Source of the DNA: Lycorma delicatula
Lineage: Eukaryota > Arthropoda > Insecta > Hemiptera > Fulgoridae
NCBI RefSeq assembly: GCF_047948215.1
Contig: NC_134462.1
Coordinates: forward strand, 121,976,937-122,040,936
DNA: 64,000 nucleotides
Reading direction: 5' to 3'
Shown: piece by piece, positions 63,228 through 64,000 of the stretch
Numbering within the stretch: the first letter of the stretch is position 1
Layout of the letters: each line of letters starts with the position of its first letter
The notes under the pieces: generated by a model
What the model saw: the letters and a program-made list of their open reading frames with translations, nothing else
What the model was told of the DNA's origin: nothing
Database searches by the model: none
Program-made: the position numbers and the translations under genes

Positions 63228-64000
63228 GTTAATCACGCCCATTGATGTTCGCTCTCCTGGTTCGAATTCGACGATTTACTGCCAGATGATGACGAAGCTG
63301 GAGAGACCGTATACCATCTCCGGGTGCGACGTGAGGTTGCCCGTTTTCGAGAAGCATTATCTTTGGAGATTACTGAGGCCGAAGTGCGTCAAGCCATCTA
63401 CAGTTCAGGTAGAGGTAAGGCCCCGGGCTTCGATGGAATAACGGCGGAGCTCCTTGTTCACTCGGTAGGGGAAAGATTGAGACTTATCGCGCGTATTTTA
63501 AATAAATTGTGATTTGGCGGATGCTTCCCGGTTTGTTGGAAGAAGGGAATTGTTAAATTGTTGTTTAAAAGGATCCTGTTGTTATGTTAGTTCGTCGTAT
63601 AGGCCATGACGTTACTATCGACTATTAGTAAGGTCTTTGAAAAAGTTCTGTCCCTTCGCATAAATGATAGGTTAACCTCGCGTGGCTTATCGATGAGAGT
63701 ATGGATTTCGTCCCGGAAAAGGTACTGAGGATCTTTACTCCATACTCCGTCGTGGTACTGAGGACGACCAGTGAGATGGAATATGTCCTGGGAATTTTCA
63801 TAGACATTTAAGGGATGTTTAGCAATTTGTGGTAGCCCTAGGCCACTTATAAACTGCAAAAAAGAGAATGCACTGTGAGTAAACTGCAGATAATGCAAAG
63901 TTGCTTCGGCGATTTATATGTGCTACTCCGCGAGGGCAGCCAAGAGGTAGGAAAAACGCTGTCCACAGGGTGTCCTCAGGGCAGCGTGTTGGATCCTTTG
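63228..64000 (+). mobile_element. R1-type LINE reverse transcriptase (runs off the window)
   Basis: Reads L-P-D-D-D-E-A-G, then E-I-T-E-A-E-V-R-Q-A-I-Y-S-S-G-R-G-K-A-P-G-F-D-G-I-T-A-E-L-L split over 63350-63455, the classical RT entry motif K-A-P-G-x-D-G-I. Then S-T-I-S-K-V-F-E-K-V-L (63618-63650), V-L-G-I-F-I-D-I with the first catalytic Asp (about 63787-63810), and T-G-C-P-Q-G-S-V-L-D-P at the right edge. Frames change three or more times; it is distinct from families A and B in sequence. Confidence 0.85.

Noticed and set aside
1..64000. CRISPR arrays, operons, ribosomal RNA or bacterial genes.
   Set aside because: No regularly spaced repeats, no dense coding and no rRNA-like sequence; the window is clearly eukaryotic nuclear DNA.

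Overview
This is AT-rich nuclear DNA from an insect. The evidence is long introns with canonical GT/AG splice sites, two exon sets of an ABCH-type ABC transporter (a subfamily best known from arthropods, often auto-named 'ABC transporter G family member 23-like'), and a dense layer of insect-type transposons. The SINE and LINE families suggest Hemiptera, but that is only an impression; no species is claimed.

Genes. Two tandem, same-strand ABCH paralogs share the window. Gene 1 contributes only its C-terminal membrane half: five exons from 2851 to the stop at 19822-19824, in frame across every junction (651 nt). Gene 2 opens with an N-terminal nucleotide-binding domain (exons 33433-40357), continues through a 131-nt linker exon at 49767-49897, and enters the first membrane helix and extracellular loop (exons 53354-53561 and 60283-60463). 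It runs off the window to the right; 1252 nt (417 codons) are present and all phases match. Its Walker A, Q-loop, signature, Walker B and H-loop are intact.

Mobile elements, left to right: a 5'-truncated LINE (family A, 3493-4993, 14-bp target duplication); a 2.9-kb Tigger/pogo relic (5439-8306) with a 284-bp internal tandem duplication; a 5'-truncated LINE (family B, 9494-10916, 13-bp target duplication); a mariner relic (15.6-16.5 kb); a LINE tail (17.6-18.05 kb); a short Penelope-like element with long inverted terminal repeats (22775-23531); a nested SINE-in-SINE (26158-26752); a foldback repeat (27144-27279); LINE B copy 2 (30.2-32.09 kb) followed by a GC-rich island (32.09-32.72 kb); a hAT-like MITE and an IS630/Tc1-type relic (34.5-36.3 kb); another LINE tail (37.64-38.06 kb); a LINE B / LINE A tandem of 5.3 kb on the minus strand (41.6-46.9 kb) with recognisable ORF1, endonuclease, RT and C-terminal pieces; a SINE with a 14-bp duplication (51121-51279); a LINE tail (52.15-52.64 kb); a broken copy of an uncharacterised multicopy arthropod ORF, split by a LINE 3' end with a 19-bp duplication (55.37-57.13 kb); an internally deleted mariner (58.14-58.9 kb); a degenerate Penelope-like retroelement with RT and GIY-YIG remnants plus a hammerhead-like core (60.7-63.18 kb); and the RT of another LINE leaving the right edge.

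Nothing looks like an intact autonomous transposon: every element carries stops, frameshifts, deletions or truncation. The most interesting signals are the inverted-repeat Penelope-like mini-element with its hammerhead-like core, the uncharacterised multicopy ORF, the tandem ABCH pair with a very short linker exon, and an unusual number of perfect short hairpins scattered through unrelated sequence.
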